Positions 5,471 to 6,803 of a DNA stretch of 6,803 nucleotides are shown here, piece after piece (the first letter of the stretch is position 1; each line of letters opens with the position of its first letter). The position numbers and the translations under genes are program-made. The stretch comes from Desulfobacteraceae bacterium (GTDB lineage Bacteria; Desulfobacterota; Desulfobacteria; Desulfobacterales; Desulfosalsimonadaceae): positions 1-6,803 of the forward strand of contig JAABTZ010000177.1 of NCBI GenBank assembly GCA_011389605.1, given 5' to 3'. The notes under the pieces were generated by a model. That model saw only the letters and a list, made by a program, of their open reading frames with translations, ran no database searches and was not told the origin of the DNA.

Positions 5471-5626
5471 TTGATGGCACCGTAAAAAGTCCAATATCTG
5501 CGTTACGCGCGATTCCTCAAAATTTCACGTACGGCTAAGTACGCTGCATTTTTCGGAATCGCGCAAGCCTTGATCTTGAACTTTTTACGGCCCCATCTGA
5601 AAACCGACTTTTTACGAGTGTATCAA
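5471..5626 (+). repeat. ~155-bp palindromic repeat, copy C
   Basis: Begins 4 nt after the iscS-like stop codon. The left arm GATGGCACCGTAAAAAGT pairs with ACTTTTTACGGCCCCATC (5580-5597), and GCGCGATTCC (5507-5516) pairs with GGAATCGCGC (5555-5564) around ACGTACGGCTAAGTACG. The outer right arm GACTTTTTACGAGTGTATCAA (5606-5626) also matches the left end in inverse. Same orientation as copies A and B. It lies in the 3' untranslated region of the iscS-like gene. Confidence 0.9.
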
Positions 5627-5651
5627 CGTTGATTGAACATTGAACGAACAG

Positions 5652-5690
5652 AAAAAGCCCTTTACCCGGCTGCCGGGAAAAGGGCTTTTT
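5652..5690. terminator. Bidirectional intrinsic terminator
   Basis: AAAAAGCCCTTT (5652-5663) pairs perfectly with AAAGGGCTTTTT (5679-5690), and inside it CCCGG pairs with CCGGG around a 3-nt loop with one A-A mismatch. The arm ends supply a U-run on either strand. It would stop plus-strand transcripts from the iscS-like gene and minus-strand transcripts from the zinc-ribbon gene that ends at 5719. Confidence 0.92.
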
Positions 5691-5718
5691 AAAGTGCTTA
5701 TTATTAAGCCTGGTGTGC

Positions 5719-5931
5719 CTAACTGGGCTGATCGCTTTTGCCGGAAGCCTCTATGCTGCATTGGGTAAAATCTATTTGCTTGCCGCACTTGTGGCACTTG
5801 TGAGGACGGTCAAACTCGTCGGAAAAAATTTCAACTTCCTCACCGCATTCCGGGCAGTTGCAGGTAAACGCGCTTAAGTTCTTGAACTGCTGGAATCCGG
5901 GACAATGCTGGGGGGTTGACTGTTCTGCCAT
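5719..5931 (-). CDS. Small zinc-ribbon protein of unknown function
   Basis: A 70-residue protein with two zinc knuckles, CPECG (26-30) and CHKCG (46-50), separated by 15 residues. Further cysteines are at 10 (HCPGF), 24 (TCNC) and 58 (TQC). The acidic/aromatic spacer EIFSDEFDRPH lies between the knuckles. The spacing suits a single structural Zn ribbon binding nucleic acid or protein, or a rubredoxin-like site; seven Cys is more than one Zn needs. The start at 5931 follows AAGGAGG at good distance. It lies downstream of citrate synthase on the same strand (gap 139 nt) and ahead of a strong terminator, so the two may share a transcript. I do not know a function for it; membership of a small conserved family is my impression only. 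Confidence 0.8.
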   Translation of the reverse strand: MAEQSTPQHCPGFQQFKNLSAFTCNCPECGEEVEIFSDEFDRPHKCHKCGKQIDFTQCSIEASGKSDQPS

Positions 5932-5961
5932 TTTACTCCTCCTTGTGATGCAGGTTAAATA

Positions 5962-6006
5962 TTTTTTTACAGAGCCATTTAAAACCGATTTTTACGAGTC
6001 CATCAT
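5962..6006 (+). repeat. Solo right end of the ~155-bp repeat (copy E)
   Basis: This stretch matches the last ~45 bp of copy C (from CTTTTTACGGCCCCATCTG through the outer arm) as TTTTTTACAGAGCCATTT, AAAACCGA, TTTTTACGAGTCCATCATC. The left part of the element is absent. It lies between citrate synthase and the zinc-ribbon gene, inside their possible common transcript. Confidence 0.75.
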
Positions 6007-6070
6007 CATTGGTCAGTTTTTTCATAAATTCAATATAAGCATGCCTGAGCGTGGGAACAACTCCGGCCGG

Positions 6071-6803
6071 CTATTTTCGTTTTTCCATGGGCACAAACTC
6101 ACACTCGGCCGGACCGCAGTATTCTCCCACATATTCGGATTGCGGCCGGTAAAGGGCGGGCTTGGGCGCGGCCCCGGCAAACTGCTCCTCGATTACATGG
6201 GCGCACCAGCCTGAAATCCTCGAGATGGCAAACACCGGTGTAAACAGGTCAACAGGGATGCCCATGGAATAATAAACGGTGGCGCTGTAGAAATCCACGT
6301 TGGGATAAATCTCCGTGCCCTTCATCTCCTGGAACACCTTGCCGGCTTTTTTGCGTACGGCCTCGCTGAGCTCATACCATTTCAGGTTTCCGGTGCGTTC
6401 ACCCATCTTCCTGGACATGGGTGCGAGTATGGCTGCACGGGGGTCGCCGGTTTTGTATACCGGGTGGCCCATGCCCATGACTTTATCGCCCGCCTTTAGC
6501 CGGGATTCCACATAGTCGTCAACCCTGTCCATGGAGCCGATGTCGAGCAGCATTTCCATGACCCGCGCATTGGCTCCGCCGTGAAGCTCTCCGGAAAGAC
6601 AGCCCACGGCCGCTGCTGTTGCCGCGTACATGTGGGCGCGGCTTGAGGCCACCTGGCGGGCGGAAAAGGTAGAGGCATTAAAGGCATGTTCGGCGTGCAG
6701 CACCAGGCATGTGTCCATGAAACCGGCGGTTTCCGGATCAGGTGATTTTCCGGTGAGCATGTAAAGAAAGCTGCCCGCATGTCCAAGCTCCGGTTTCGGA
6801 TCA
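6071..6803 (-). CDS. gltA: Citrate synthase, C-terminal part (partial)
   Basis: The C-terminal 243 residues of a citrate synthase that condenses oxaloacetate with acetyl-CoA; the start lies beyond the right edge, and the frame is open to base 6803. Counting from the first complete codon (6800-6802), visible motifs are HAEHAFNASTF (36-46), the catalytic His of GELHGGAN (74), the second catalytic His in MGMGHPVYKTGDPRA (113), the catalytic Asp in NVDFYS (170), SRISGWCAHVIEE (194-206) and the anion-binding RP of LYRP (219-220). All three catalytic residues are present, so the enzyme should be active. The residue after His113 is Pro, where many homologues have Arg. A Si-type citrate synthase fits a complete oxidiser using the TCA cycle; 2-methylcitrate synthase is an alternative that the C-terminal part alone does not fully rule out. 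Confidence 0.93.
   Translation of the reverse strand, partial: DPKPELGHAGSFLYMLTGKSPDPETAGFMDTCLVLHAEHAFNASTFSARQVASSRAHMYAATAAAVGCLSGELHGGANARVMEMLLDIGSMDRVDDYVESRLKAGDKVMGMGHPVYKTGDPRAAILAPMSRKMGERTGNLKWYELSEAVRKKAGKVFQEMKGTEIYPNVDFYSATVYYSMGIPVDLFTPVFAISRISGWCAHVIEEQFAGAAPKPALYRPQSEYVGEYCGPAECEFVPMEKRK

Noticed and set aside
2945..5626. Repeats A, B and C as a CRISPR array
   Set aside because: Units are ~155 bp and imperfect, spacing is irregular (hundreds to ~1850 bp), and no cas gene is present.
6452..6475. Pro after the catalytic His in citrate synthase (GHPVYK) as a disabling change
   Set aside because: The His, DPR and NVDF catalytic residues are intact, and the residue after this His varies among active homologues.

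Overview
The window looks like chromosomal DNA of a mesophilic sulfate-reducing member of the Desulfobacterota (Desulfobacterales-like). This is inferred from the gene content: an alkyl-DHAP-synthase homologue next to an FAD glycerol-3-phosphate dehydrogenase, a citrate synthase with a GEYCGPAECEFVP-type tail, a stand-alone iscU-iscS pair, and a dispersed ~155-bp palindromic repeat of a kind I associate with that group. No rRNA, tRNA, CRISPR array, transposase or phage gene is visible.

Layout. The left half (1-2913) is on the minus strand. In transcription order it holds an acidic hypothetical protein (2425-2913); the remnant of an adenine deaminase gene that has lost most of its catalytic barrel (about 2044-2423); a decayed spacer with a second type of hairpin element (1892-1998) and a broken copy of the main repeat (1792-1838); an intact alkyl-DHAP-synthase-like flavoprotein (112-1740); and, overlapping its end by 11 nt, the first 40 codons of an FAD-dependent glycerol-3-phosphate dehydrogenase that leaves the window. 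The last two look like a translationally coupled ether-lipid or glycerolipid pair.

The centre (2914-3694) has no gene. It holds repeat copies A and B, a ~45-bp block present twice, and one candidate promoter. Plus-strand iscU (3695-4213) and an iscS-like gene (4303-5466) follow, separated by a strong intrinsic terminator. IscU keeps its three scaffold cysteines and the Asp, and carries a C-terminal zinc-ribbon-like tail. The IscS-like protein keeps the sulfur-carrying Cys, but the PLP-binding Lys is Pro and several other cofactor-site residues are altered. It is therefore unlikely to be a normal cysteine desulfurase. This is the most interesting feature of the window: a possible desulfurase-independent (sulfide-fed?) or scaffold-only Fe-S assembly pair.

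The right end (5627-6803) has a symmetric bidirectional terminator, then on the minus strand a 70-aa zinc-ribbon protein and the C-terminal 243 residues of a citrate synthase, separated by a solo right end of the repeat family. The iscU-iscS pair is bracketed by directly oriented full copies of the repeat (B and C).
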